Source: Auricularia sp. M13 (Eukaryota; Basidiomycota; Agaricomycetes; Auriculariales; Auriculariaceae). Taken from it: DNA of 64,000 nt. Below, one piece after another: positions 10,820-22,777 of this stretch (position 1 is its first letter; each line of letters begins with the position of its first letter). A program made the translations under genes and the position numbers. The stretch lies in the NCBI GenBank assembly GCA_037042915.1, contig CM073202.1, positions 1,798,001 to 1,862,000 of the forward strand. The letters are read 5' to 3'. The notes under the pieces were generated by a model that made no database searches, was not told the origin of the DNA, and worked only from the letters and a program-made list of their open reading frames with translations.

Positions 10820-13800
10820 GCTCCGGCAGCGGAAACTGACGGCCGGCAGGCAGCAAGTCCTTGAGATCCTCACAGTACTTGTTGTACCGTGCGATCGCGG
10901 CTTTAATGGCTGGTGTGCGCTTTGTGAGGGATCGGACGGTCTTCTGGTGGGTCTTTGTACCTGCATCCGTTTTGCGGTCAGCAAGGAAATGCAGTGCAAA
11001 AATATTGGACGGCGGCTGACCAAGAGCAGAGTGCGCACCGCCGACGGCCTGGTCGATACGCTCCCATTCGAAGAATCTGCCAGTGAGCTTTTGCCGGGCG
11101 ATGCATTTGGCGTCGTAGGCCATGACCAAAGTTTTTGCGAACTCCCAACCGTACTGTGCAATCTCGGGGAAGGAGGAGCAGACGTTGAGGGAACCATAGA
11201 GTTCCTCGGCCTGCTTGTTGAGCTCTCCCTGCGTGACGCGCAGGGCATTAAGTTGCTGTCGCGAGGCGGCAGCCTCTGGTCCTCGAACGGCGGTCAGAAC
11301 AGGCTCAAGAGCGTGAATGGCAGTTTCGACGCCGTCAATCTGCTCCTGAAGGGCCATGACCGACTCGAGCTCCTTCTTGAGGCGTGGGGCGGGATCTGTC
11401 AGCGGTCAGAACATGAATAGGGCTTGGCGAACAAAGATACGTACGACGCCTGACAGAGAGCTGCGCTTCCTTCTGCAAAATCCATTGGCCGGCGAGGAAC
11501 TCGGGCGAATGACCACAAGTGTGCAGAATGCGAGATGCATGCCACTGCTTGTCCGCAGTGGCCTTTCTGCGCCTTGCCAGCCACCGGCCAAGGTCATCTC
11601 GCAGCTGACGAACAATCCAGTCGAGTTGCCGCTCAAGGATGCTGAGCCGCCGTTTGCGCTGCACAGCAAAGTCAGCTTGCCGCCGAAGCATAGCTTGGCC
11701 GGCGGCGTACCGATACATGTCGGAGAATGGCAATAACGTCGCAAAGACGCGACCAAAGCCGTTCCACGCCCTCGCCGTCGGCGAGACCCGTCCCCTCTTT
11801 GAGCCGCGGGTTGAATGCAAGCTGACACTCCCATTGGTGGGCGTAGGCGTGCATGGCTGACGTGACAAAGCTTGTTCTGTTGAGCCAATCCTGAGGCAGA
11901 ATGTCATACTATATGCACCGTCAGGGCAGCCTGGGAAGGTGGGAGAGACACGCACCGCGATGAGCGTTCGCCAGCCGACACAGTTGATGTCGTAGGCGTC
12001 GCCGTAGGTGGCCGTATCCGGGGTGTGCAGGTAAAGAAAGATGCTGAGTGCGATCTTGTACTTCTGCTGCTCGCCAGGTGTGTCGATGTTGCAGAGTGCG
12101 ACAGGGATGTCATGGCGGCAGACCATGGCCATGAGTCCCCGGTCGTCGTACATCTCGCCGGCGGTCTTCTGCTTGGAGCCGTCGCCGGCCGTGTGCGAAT
12201 TCTCGCACTGCTTGAACGCGGCCTCAGGCACGATGCCGGTGTAGGGCTTTGCGGGGCGCTTGCGGCACATGTCGATGCAGGCCCTGACGGCGTCAACGAA
12301 CTCCTTTGGGAGGAAATGCACAAATTGGAAGTCGAATGGCGGACAGTCGCCGGCGGTCTTCAGGTGGCGGTGCATGAAGTTGCCATCAGACGCAACCTGA
12401 TAATCTGGTTCACTGAAGTCAAAGCAGTCAGCCCAGTCAAAGGCCAAAAGGAACCAGCATACCTGTCCAACGGCCGACCGTTTTGCGCGGTGTAAAAGCA
12501 GCTCGGGCAGCGCATATAGAGGTCTGGGGAGACGGCCGTGCGCCCGCGAAGCTTCCAACTGAGCTTGACGGCTACCTGCATCCATAGCCGCTGAGCAGGA
12601 GTTGCACCGGCCAGTACGGCGGCAGTCTGCTCCTCGTCGGCGGCCGGTTGTTGAGCATTGACGACATTGGCGGAGGGCTGTTGAGCGCCGTCCAGTACGC
12701 CGGCGGTCTGTTGCTCATCGGCAGCCAGCTGTTGAGCGCCGGCCAGTGGGTTGGCCGTCGGCCCACCATCAGCAACCGGCGGCTGAGTGTCTGCTCCTGT
12801 GCCTGACGAGTTCCGAGGGCCGTGGGGCGTGGCAGGCGGAGACATGAGATGAGCAACCCGAGCAGGTGGTGGGTGGACAGCTGGCAGCGGTGGAGAAACG
12901 GTCGGCGGCGCATCCAGACTTGCTCTGGCATTGTTGAGCCGCTCTTGCAGGTCGAATTCAATTTTTCGCCGTACAAGGTCGTACCACTTCATTGCATCGC
13001 CAAGCGGTCGCCTGTAGCCCTCCTGGACTGGGAGGCCATTCTTCTGTCGCACCACAAAGCCGTTCAGACGATGGCTGCTGTGCAGAGCGGCTGCAAGTGC
13101 CATTGCTGAGCTGCCGGCCTGCCGCTGAAGTTCCAGGTAGAAGTCGAGCAACTGGGTTGAAAACGCGTAGTGGGTAGACACAGGGGAGGAGGCAAAGAAG
13201 CCATGGGCGAGTAGTACGTAGCCGGAAGCGGCGAATGTTCGCAAAACAGCAGCTGCTTGATTTCAAAGGCTGCACAGACAGATTAGCAAAGTCCAACTGG
13301 ATGAAGCGAAGGCAAGCTCACAAGTCCACATCACAAAGACAATGCGGGTCCGCCTGGGGTGGCACGAGTGTGGGCAGCAGAGTGCGAAGTCGTCGGCGAA
13401 GTCAGTTGTCGGCGGTGAATGGTGTGGCCGGCCGGCGGCGGTGAAGGAAGTCTTTAACAGCGGGAGCAGTGCATTCCATCGAGAATAAAGGGCTTCTTTC
13501 TTGGCTGATGCCTCGAGGTTGGTGGACTTCTTTCTGCGTTGGATGGGCGGCATGGCATAGTCAAATGAATCCTCAAATCCAATGGCCGGTAGCCCGTCGT
13601 CACCTGGATCTTGCCCCGTGTCTTCAGCAGCTGGCAGGTCTTCGACGGCCGGCGGAGCTGGGGGACGTTTTGCTGGCCTTGAGCGCAATGCTGTAAGATG
13701 GGCCGCTGGGTGTGGAAGTCGCGAGGCGTTGGCCAGAAAATTGGCCGGCAAAATATAGATGCCAGCGTCCTTGGCCTTTTTACGCCGTTTGTGCGTTGCA

Positions 13801-13990
13801 GAGGGCGCCGTCAAAGCCCATTGTTTACGCAGGTAGGCCCGGCGAATGTCGTGGCTCGTGGGTAGAAGCGTAAGGGCCATTAAATCGAGGTATGAAAATG
13901 TCGTTCGCCGGCCAGCCTGACTTCGGACTTTGATAATCCGGGATACGCTGGTGGCGCAAAGGGAGTAGCTGTCCAAGCTGTCAGGGAATG
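10820..13990 (-). pseudogene. KDZ (Kyakuja-Dileera-Zisupton) transposase gene with CxC1-like N-terminus
   Basis: KDZ transposases are cut-and-paste enzymes of basidiomycete DNA transposons. Seen in transcription order: a disordered head; a CxC1-like cysteine cluster near 13330-13420 (CCPHSCH) followed by SPVSTHYAFSTQLLDF; a CPSCF zinc motif near 12510; the KDZ core GLMAMVCRHD...NIDTPGEQQKY; then HAYAHQWECQL and LADGEGVERLWS. A C-terminal helical domain follows, ending in RYNKYCEDL. Introns are supported near 11900-11960 and 11400-11450 (donor GTACGT, acceptor CTGACAG). After DGEGVERLW the frame must shift by one base near 11730, so the gene is probably dead. The usual tail after RYNK (acidic GL.LDVDD and the PRWL segment) is missing at the DIRS junction near 10820. 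The family call is secure; exact exon limits are not. Confidence 0.8.
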
Positions 13991-15285
13991 TCCCTGAGGC
14001 TAACAGAGTTTAATTTTGCGCAAACGGCGTGAGACAGACTTCCTTGGCATGTTTGTACCGTTTTGCGGGGCTCAACTCACTTGCGACCCTTATCGACTTT
14101 GTCGCGACAAGAGCAATAGCGCTTATGTAAGCAAAGACCGCCCAGGAAGAACGAACATGTTGGAGCAGGACTCCGCACACAAACAGGGTGCAGCACTGCT
14201 TCCAATGCGTGATGCATGTGTCCTTCGTGTTCTAGCAATTTCATAGCGGCGGCCGGCGAGACAGTTTGTGCCGGCAGCCGGTTCACCGGCCAGTTGAGCA
14301 GCCTGCGCACCTTGCTGCACTCCCTGAGTCGCCTTTCCAATCAGGAATAGTGTACACTAGGTCATCCTAATTCAATTAATGACTTACAGGCCTGAGGTTG
14401 TGGTAATAAACCTCACAACAACTCGAACAACTTGATACAGTGTTGCTGTCTGCGTGCAAACCGCCGTCGAAACGCCTTATTCAAGGCTGCAAATGTCGGA
14501 AATGTATTCGGGCCTCACTAGGCACTCCTATAGGACTCATTAAGCAGGTATAAATTGTTCTATGCTGTGAGACATGTGCCACAACTTGGGTGAACGGAGA
14601 ACAAGCGAGTGCATTGCCAGTTGCAACTTTGGTGAAACCTCAGTAACCTCGTTCACCTGCAACACAAACACCTTCTTCTGCCAACATATCACTTGATTCC
14701 TATTTGGATAGCCTGCCTAAGGTGTGCTGCGCCTAAGAAACCTCAGGGAGTGACCTAGTACCCTGTCAGGTGGCCATGTACTGCATTTTGGACGGTGGCC
14801 GCCGACTAGAAAATGAGTATATCTTGCGCCCACGTCATCGCTTTCCTTTACATTCTTTAGAGTATGTCTTATGCCCAATAATGGTTGAATTAGACTACTT
14901 TATACGCGACATAGCGCTCGGAGTGGGTGGGACTATTCATGCTGCTGAACATGCGGACAATTAGTAACAGGTTCATTGACGTCCACATGACAATTCTCAA
15001 AGTTCGACTCAATAGATATCTTCACAAACATACCTTGCACGTCACGCCACACAGAATTGGCTTTGAAATACAATTTGACGCCTCCAAAGTCTCTCGCTGG
15101 ACTTGGACGGCGAACGTTGACGCGGATTGCAAGTCCGACGGTTGCCCTCTTACCGTCATCCACCCGGTTGTGCAACGCCCCATCCCCGTCCCTCCCCTCC
15201 CCCTCCCCTCGCGAGGCGTGGACCCACCGCGCAGGTCCGTTTGGCGAGCTGCGCGCTGCGTAAGCAGCCTAACGTTGTCTGCAGA
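13991..15285. other. Divergent intergenic region between KDZ gene and unknown gene G
   Basis: About 1.3 kb separate the two divergent genes. 14240-14330 is rich in CCGGC and could be an extra KDZ 5' exon. 14345-15050 is more AT-rich and has no convincing ORF. It probably holds both promoters, but no clear TATA or terminal inverted repeat could be assigned. Confidence 0.4.
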
Positions 15286-18200
15286 ATGGCCGCAACGAAG
15301 CGCAAGCAGAAGGAGCGCGCTGGAGATGCTAGGCCAGCCAAGGTGCGTCTTAGTTACATGCTCCCGGCGCCCACTCACTCACGTTGTTGCTTTCAGGCTG
15401 GCAGCAAGGCGACACGGACTCGTGCGAAGAAGGCTGCGCAAACACAGGCGCAGGACGAGGAAAATGACGGCGACGATGCCGGGCCTATCCAAGTTAGTGT
15501 CGAGCACCCGCTGCCACCGTTCGCTGACCAGTTTCCTCATTATCAGGAGCCCGAGGACGACGCTGCCGATGCCGCCGCCAGCGGCCAACAAAAAGGACCG
15601 TCGCCGGTTCCTGGGGAGTCCGACCAGGACGAGGACAGCAGGCAACCCAGCGAGCAGCCCACGCAGCCCACGGCTGCCGATGAATCGCGTTTTTGGGATG
15701 CAGTGAGTACACGGCCGAGTAACATGAATTCGCCGGCGAGCTGACTTATCGTCAGGAGGAGCACGCATCGGACGAGGACGAAATGGACAAGGCTATGACG
15801 CCCGCGACACTCGCTGCCATGGAGGAGTTGGACAGGACGATGTCCCTCACGCAGGAATTGGCGGCAGCCGGCGGCCAGGGCAAAGAGCTGGCTGGCCCGC
15901 CGCCAGCAGGAGCGAGTGCCCTCACGACCGAGCCACCGGCCACAGGCGATCGCCTCGAGGCATATGCGCAACCCATGGCCGAGGACCTGGTCGACATCAT
16001 CGAGCGCCTGCTGGAGGACGCGAAGAAAATGTACGCGCCACAGAGCGTGCAGGAGGAGCTCCTCAACGCGGCGTACAACTGCGTCGACAGCGAAGATGCC
16101 GCAGCCACGGCGCGCGAAATGGTCGAGCAGGTCACGGCCGTGCTCAAGCTGCTCGACGAGGCGCCACTATTTGTCTCCCTACACGCGGAGCAAGAACTTG
16201 CCCCCGTCCACTTCGCCAGCTTGGTCCGCCGCATGAAAGGGACCCGTGTCCCTGCCAACGTCATCGAGCGCTGCGGCGAGGCAACCTGGAAGCTTGCATT
16301 CGGCAAGGAGATGATGTCCGACATCACCAAGGCTGCGCTACGTACGATGTGGGTTACAGAGGACAAGAAGCTCATTGCCCACGAGAAAAGGCGCGCCGAG
16401 GCGCTCATCGCCAGGGCTGCCCGCCCACCGGCTCCAGGGCATGGTGGGTCGACGTCCGCAACAGGTATGGCTGTCGCAACGCGCGACCCGACTCCGGCCG
16501 TTCCAGCGCGCGAGCCTACTCAGGCCGTTCCAGCGCCAGGTCGCCCACGCACGCCAGACGGCCCGGCCGTCCAAGAACCAGTGCGGCCGCACACACCAGA
16601 CGGCCAACAAGCTCGTCCGCTGTCAACGTCTGCTTCGCCGGACGACGCCAACGCATTCATTCGCCCGCCGCGACAACACCCGCCCACACCGCGCTACGTC
16701 CAGCGCCATCCAGCATCGTACCTCAAGGCACCGCGCCCGGGGTACCACAGCTTCTATTCCACGGCGCGGGACCTCTTTGCACCTACCAACACCAGCACGC
16801 CATTCGCAGAGGACGAAGGAATGCAGGTCGATGAGCAACAGGTCGATAAGCAGCAGCCTGAGCGGCCGGCTGGCGACATGATGGACGTCGACAAAGAACA
16901 GCAGCAGCAGCCCGCGGCCGATGACCAGCAGCAGCAGCCCGCGACCGATGACCAGCAAGTGCCGCAGCCTATGGCCGTTGGCCAGCACGAGCCAAAGTCA
17001 GCAACAGGCGACCAGCGCCAGCACGAGCCGTCGCCGGTGCCACCACCGTCGCCACCGGCCATCCAGCAGCCGGCACCGCCAGCCCACAGCGGGCAGCAAC
17101 CACCACCAGCGGACGTCGGGCCAGCATCGCCGCCTCCGTCGCCGCCGGCCGCCGAGCAGCCTGCACCGCCAGCTGGCCGCGGGCCCACTCCAGTTCAGCA
17201 GCCAGGCACGGGCAACGGGCCCGACATTGTCATCATCTCGGACGATTCGTCGGCCAGTGAGACAGAGAGCCCTGTGGGCTTCGACAATGTAATGAATGAC
17301 CCGCGCCTCGCTGTGCGCTCACCGGTGAATGCTGCGCAGTCACTCGCCGATCAGGTGCAAGAGCTTACGGACCTTCTTGCAAACCCCGTGACCACGCCGT
17401 ACATCCAGGGACGGCCTGGCCGGCCAACGGCGCAGGTCATGAACATTGAGGTTTCCGCCATCCGCTTGATGCGCAACATCGCAAGCGCAGTCGCCGCTGC
17501 CACTGGCATCCCGGCTGGCGTTATCCTTGGGCATGCATCGGACGCCAAGCTGCAGCAGCCTTTCAACAGGGCGAACGACTTCCTGATGTTTGCCAACAAC
17601 ACCAATCCCCGTAAGTGCTTCATTTCACTGTATATCTACAAGTGGACCTGTGCTGAGTTCATTTCAGATGTCGAAATACGGCGCAAGTTCGACGCCTGGT
17701 TCGCCGCCCAGTTCCCAGACGAGAAGGACAAGACGTACTTCACGCAGGACGAGTGCAGCCGGCTGCGGCCGCTGTTCGAAGACAAGTTCGGGCGAGGACA
17801 CCGTCCGGGAAATTCTCGAGAAATACTTCGTCGACTATCCCCATGGCGGCTGGGACATGTCGCCCAACGAGCTCGCCAATCGCAGCAACGAGATCTTCAA
17901 GCAGATCAACCAATATGTGAGTTTCGCCGCTCGACGGCGGCCGCTGAACTGACCGCCGCCCAGTCGAACTATCTCGAGTCTCGTCAGGGCATCTCGACGC
18001 TCATCTTGGCAGCACCATCGCGCTCGGACATGTGCGCCTTCCAGACCCCCGTCGCGGTCATTGAGTCCTCACACGCGGCCGGCTTCTTCATGGACAAATG
18101 TTGCCTCACCAATGACGAGGTCATGACGATGTACATCGACCACACGCTGTAAGTGATATCGGGTAGCTGTAGCCTCAACGTACTGACGATATCTCTAGCA

Positions 18201-20367
18201 ATGCCGCCTCTAATCGTTATGGGTATGCGTGTGCAGTTGCACTCGCCCAACACCTCGGCATCGACCCGCCGCCACCTCCCGCTCATATCAAGGAGGCCTC
18301 GTTTGTCAAGTCGATCGGCACTGTGAAGGACACACGCGTTTCCAAGGCCTCTGCCGACGGAGAGCTTGCCGACGAACATCCCGCCGACGAACATCCCGCC
18401 GGCAGCGACGATGCCCCGTCATCAACTGCTCCTACATCGTCTAGGGGCGCCGCGGCGCGCGGTGAAGAACCATGTCACCGCGGTTCAGGCTGCCAACTTC
18501 CGCAGGTCAACGCTCGTCGGCCAGGTCAAGGTGGAGGATATCGCCGTCGACATCAACAAGCCCGATGTACTACGCCTGCCCACAATGCGCGACGCCACTA
18601 ACCTGAAGACACTGCTCGCCGTCAAGTTCGTTCAACCTGACCACCTACCCCAGCCTCGCCCGCCGCCAACGGTCTTCCGTCAACAGTGGTCGGTCGCCGA
18701 GTTGCAGGACAGCTTTGTCAGGCTGATGAAGTGTAAGTACCGCCGCTGAATGATGCTCAAAGGCTCACACATGCGATAGCCGTCGGCATTTCGATCAAGC
18801 CGACCGGAAACCAAGTCCCGATGGCCAAGGTCTGCAAGGAGCTCATCCTGCAGAAGAAGACCCTCGTTGGCTCACCGGCAACTGGGCTCATTCCGTTCGC
18901 CGAGGCGCGGGACGTCAAGAAGTGTTCATTCGACAGCATGGACAAGGCCAGCGCGATGATTATGGCGACTTGTGCAATCGAAGACCGGCTGGCGGTCTGC
19001 GACGCCATCGAGCTGCCGGCCTCGCTGCAGAAGCAGCTGGCCAAGATTCCGCTGCTCGAGGGGTTGCAGAAGTGCTTCACCGACTACCACAACGACCTCC
19101 ACATTGCCTGGTCGCCCATGCCGAAGCACCTCATTGTGCTGACCGAGCCGTTTGTCGCAGGCACGCCAGGGGTGCCTCCAGGCTGGATCGGAACCCGTCG
19201 CGCTCTATGCGACAACGGCCTCCTGCTCGGCATGCCCACGTCGTATGTCAGGTCCCTCGACCGCCTGTCAAGTTTGCCCGTTGTCAAGGGCGGCAACACC
19301 AGCTATAACGACACAGCAGAATCTGAGGACAGCGAAACAGAGGCTGCCGCCGCCACCCGGTCAAAGAAGAAGAAACCGTCTGCCAAGGTGGTCGATGATA
19401 GCGACGAACTGGTCGAAGACGACGACGACATTGTCATCGTCGAGTCGGCGCCGACGAAGGACAAGAACGCACCGCCGTCCAAGTCCGCGCCGTCAGCCAA
19501 GGACGCGCCGCCCAAGAAAGCGACAGGTACGTCAACACCTCGTGCACTCTCGTTGCCAGGCACTAAGCACATCGTTGTAGCAGCATCATCGTCGAAGTCC
19601 AAGGCCGCTGCCACCGCCAATTCCGACGGCGAGGACTCGCCAGTCAAAGTCGCGCCTCCCAAGCCGTCGTCAAAGAAATCTGGTAAGCTCTGTCCGTCCG
19701 ATGAACAAAGACTGTACTGATATTCCGTTTCCAGCATCCAAGTCAAAGGCCCCCGCCGCTGTCGACTCCGACGGCGAAGACGAGCTTGCGGATGACGACT
19801 CTGATGGCAAGGCCGAAGAGGCGCCGACTCGCCTGCACGCACTCGAGGGGCTCGAGAAGCAAGACGCAGCAAGCGGCGAAGAGTCGCAAGCGCAAGGACC
19901 CGCCCGAGTCACAGCCTGCGGACGCACCTTCGGCCAAGAAGTCAAAGACGGCGGCCGGTGACGCCGCCGCCTTCAAGGCGCCCGCCGCCGTCGCCAGAAA
20001 CAAAACGCCTTCTGCAACGCCAGCGCCGTCGACGCCGTCAAAAAAGCAGGTCGCCTTGGTTGACATTGTGTCGTCGCCAGCCGCGCGCTCTCTGAGTGTC
20101 GTCAAGTCCGGCGCGCGGCCTTTGGACGGCGAGATGGCGGTGCCAACGGCACGTGACATCAAGGGCTTGGGCTCAATGATGCTGCCGTGGGGCCTCGAGG
20201 ACGACTACATCCAGGCAATCGGAATGGCGCACTGGTTCCTCTCGAAGCAGAAGGCGGTGTCGTCCAGCACGAAGGAGAAGATACAAGTCATTGTTGACAG
20301 CTGGCCGAAGACGATGGAAATGGACGACCGCCTGGCAGCCATCTGCATGGACCTTAACATTGAGTAG
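15286..20367 (+). CDS. Gene G: large unrecognised multi-exon protein, probably transposon-associated
   Basis: Not recognised. ATG at 15286. Introns fitting GT..AG and frame: 15343-15396, 15493-15546, 15703-15755, 17611-17667, 17917-17963, 18149-18198, 18733-18779, 19527-19580 and 19683-19734. The product would exceed 1,400 residues: a basic/acidic head, a helical region (RLEAYAQPMAEDLVDIIERL), a long Pro/Gln linker with EQQ and QQQQPA runs, and a folded region (VREILEKYFVDYPHGGWDM, YACAVALAQHLGID, KPTGNQVPMAKVCKELIL, GTPGVPPGWIGTRRALCDN). The C-terminus has Lys/Ser/Asp-rich tails and a last helical domain. The frame must shift by a base near 17797, 18460 and 19850, which suggests decay. It starts about 1.3 kb from the KDZ gene, divergently, and shares its CCGGC-rich base use, so it may be a KDZ passenger or partner gene (inference). 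Confidence 0.5.
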
Positions 20368-20610
20368 TCGTCTTCATCTCGGCCCAATACCTCCCCCTCC
20401 CCTTGCCTGTGATCTTCAACATGATCCTGCTCTTTCCTGTTCTCGTGATTTGCCTCTTGATCTTCAACATGATCCCGTGCCGCAATGTAGTGACTGTTTT
20501 TGTAATGCACATTTGCACTGAATGCTTCAAGTTCCCAGCAGGGCTTCGTCGGCCAACTCGTCTTCGTCGGCCGGCTGACATCGCATCGTCGGCCCGGTTA
20601 TCCCTTCCTG

Positions 20611-21098
20611 TTCGTCCGCCGACAAAGCTTCGTCGGCCGAAAGTCATCCCTTGAGTCTCATCGGCCGACATTGCTTCGTCGGCCGTGTTATTAATTTGTG
20701 ATGAAGACTATTCAGCAGTCAGACTGCATCCACAACCTGTGCAATTGGAGTGGTTTTGCATGTAGATGTGATTTCTGTCTTGCTGAAACATATGGCGGCT
20801 GGGAGGAACCCGGCCAGCAAACCATTGCACCCTTGGCCGCCGGCGGACTTCCAGTTCGTCCGCCAACAAAGCTTCGTCGGCCGTCAGTCATCCCTTAAGT
20901 CTCATCGGCCGACATTGCTTCGTCGGCCGTGTTATTGATTGGTGATGAAGACTATTCAGCAGTCAGACTGTATCCACAATCCGTGCGATTGGAGTGGTTT
21001 TGCGTGTAGATGTGATTTCTGTCTTGACGAAACATATGGCTGCCGGGTGGAACCCTTGCACCCTTGGCCGCCGGCGGACTGTCTGGACCCTTGGCCAC
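20611..21098 (+). repeat. Direct duplication, about 244-bp unit
   Basis: The unit starting TTCGTCCGCCGACAAAGC at 20611 recurs at 20855 with few changes. It includes GCTTCGTCGGCCG, a TGATGAAGACTATTCAGCAG segment and GATGTGATTTCTGTCTTG. A third, partial copy of the last part lies at about 21793-21855. This is non-coding and rich in CGTCGGCCG motifs. Confidence 0.8.
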
Positions 21099-21240
21099 CG
21101 GCGGACATCTGGAGGAGTCCGGCCGGCAAACAGTGCATCACCAGCAGCAGCAGCAACAGTATATGCCCGCCGGAGGCATTTGGCCGGCGAACACTTGCAC
21201 CCTTGGCCGCTGGTGGACAGCTCGCCGGTGACGGTGTTTA

Positions 21241-21790
21241 TCTCTGGGATGTATGGGGTCACCATCGTCGCTGACCGCTGTACGTCTCGATCTCTGGGAT
21301 GTATGGGGTCACCATCGTTGCTGGCCGCCGCTCAGTCGTCACAGACCTCGCCGGCGACAGTGGGTACTCTGCTGGCCGCCGCTCAGTCTGGTTAGATCTC
21401 GCCGGCGACGGTGCATATCTCTGCGATGTATGGGGTCACCATCGTCGCCGGCCGCCGCTCAGTAGTATCTCTGGGATGTATGGGGTCACCATCGCCATCC
21501 TCGCCGGCTGCTGTATCTCTGGGTTGTATGGGGTCACCATCGTTGCCGGCCGCCGCTCAGTCGTCACAGACCTCGCCGGCGACAGTGGGTACTCCGCCGG
21601 CCACCGCTCAGTCTGGTTAGATCTCGCCGGCGACGGTGCATATCTCTGGGATGTATGGGGTCACCATCGTCCCCGGCCGCTGTACATCTGTATCTCTGCG
21701 GTGTATGGGGTCACCATCGTCGCCGGCCGCCGCTCAGTAGTATCTCTGGGATGTATGGGGTCACCATCGTCGCTGGCCGCCGCTCTGTCT
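21241..21790 (+). repeat. Satellite with 50-bp unit and 127-bp long unit
   Basis: GTATGGGGTCACCATCG occurs eight times, at 21251, 21301, 21428, 21478, 21526, 21653, 21703 and 21753. The spacings are 50, 127, 50, 48, 127, 50 and 50. The long units contain an extra 77 bases with CTCGCCGGCGACAGTG and a TCTGGTTAGATC segment. It lies downstream of gene G and may be the subterminal repeat zone of the KDZ-type unit. Confidence 0.85.
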
Positions 21791-22169
21791 GGATTGTGCG
21801 ATCGGATTGGTTTTGTAGGTAGATGGGATTTCTGTCTTGATGAAGCCCATGGCTGCAGTCGGACAGTCTTGAGGAAGCCGGCCAGCGAACGCTAGCACCA
21901 CATGGCCGCCGGCGGACTGTCTTGAGCATCGTGACTGGAGAACAACGCAACACCAGCAGCAGCAGCCATGATACGGTTTTTTTTTCGAAGGCTGTACGTA
22001 ATGTTTCTGTCTTGCAGACAAGGAGGTACAGCACCAGCAGCAGCACCAACAGCGCATTGCCCCTACAGCAAAGTGCCGCCAGCATACTGTCTGAATTTGC
22101 ACTAACAGCATCAGCAACTGCAGCAGCTGCAGCATTTTATTTCACAGAGTAATTTATATACCTCTCCCA

Positions 22170-22276
22170 CAGCAGCAGCAACAACAACAACACCAGCAAC
22201 ACCAGCAACAGCAGCAACAGCACCAACAGCAGCAACAGCAGCAACAGCACCAACAACGGCAACAGCAACAGTAGTA
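22170..22276 (+). repeat. CAG/CAA trinucleotide microsatellite
   Basis: An almost pure run of CAG, CAA and CAC triplets (about 35 units). No convincing ORF surrounds it, so it is treated as a simple repeat rather than a polyglutamine gene. Confidence 0.85.
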
Positions 22277-22596
22277 ACAGAAGCAATCATGCATTGAAGT
22301 AACATGCTATTATATGTAATTATTCTTTATGCAAGCCGGGTCGAAGCGGCCGGCGGGGGCACGGGAACGAACGGCCGGCGGCAAGCAACGAGCGGCCGAC
22401 GGCGGAGGCAAAAGGAGGGTGGATTGATGCGGCTCGGAATTTGCCATAAGCGCCGGCGTCCGGAAGCTTTGGACGTCCCGCACATCGGGTCCGACATTGT
22501 CCGGCGAATGCCGATCCCGCCCCGTTAGCGCCCGTTGATGGCTGTTGACGACGACACCAGAGGGGCTGGGGCCCGCCGATGACGACGGCGGCGGCC

Positions 22597-22701
22597 TGCG
22601 AAGAGGCGGCGGCGGCCCGCGAAGGGGCGGTGGCGGCCTGCGAAGGGGCGGCGGCGGCCTGGGAAGAGGCGGCGGCGGCCTGCGAAGGGGCAACGGCGGC
22701 C
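22597..22701 (+). repeat. 21-bp GC-rich tandem repeat, about five units
   Basis: The unit TGCGAAGGGGCGGCGGCGGCC is repeated with small changes (GAAGAG, GGTGGC, AACGGC variants). It can be read as a CEEAAAA/CEGAAAA heptad in one frame, but the ORF has no supporting features. Confidence 0.75.
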
Positions 22702-22727
22702 TCTGAGCATGTCCGTCGGACAAACCA

Positions 22728-22777
22728 TAGGGGGGTTTCTCTGTATGAGAGAAACCCCCCTACGGAACCTTTTTTTG
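22728..22777 (+). repeat. Perfect 15-bp hairpin followed by a T run
   Basis: Arms TAGGGGGGTTTCTCT (22728-22742) and its exact complement (22748-22762) flank a 5-base loop, with seven T residues at 22771-22777. It resembles a strong stem-loop terminator or a remnant miniature element end. No gene can be assigned to it. Confidence 0.6.

Larger units (their letters stand above)
6296..10820 (+). mobile_element. DIRS-like (tyrosine-recombinase) retroelement 1, 3'-truncated and split by a hAT-like element
   Basis: The gag-like ORFs and the beginning of the RT region match, part by part, the second copy at 48820-54010. The same acidic, Pro/Lys-rich leader protein is followed by the same Cys/His-rich protein and the same FPFRIVTPLKA-type start of the RT polyprotein. 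The copy is interrupted by the hAT-like element at 8986-10651 and resumes at 10660. It stops near 10820, where KDZ sequence begins, so most of RT, RNase H and the recombinase are absent. It looks broken. The protein similarity to copy 2 is partial, so the two copies are old relatives rather than a recent pair. Confidence 0.75.

Noticed and set aside
20698-20900. Short plus-strand ORFs in the 244-bp duplication
   Set aside because: Both copies give similar short frames only because the DNA is duplicated; no start context, splice sites or domains.
22111-22305. Val/Ala-rich or poly-Gln coding from the CAG/CAA run
   Set aside because: Simple trinucleotide repeat with no exon context on either strand.
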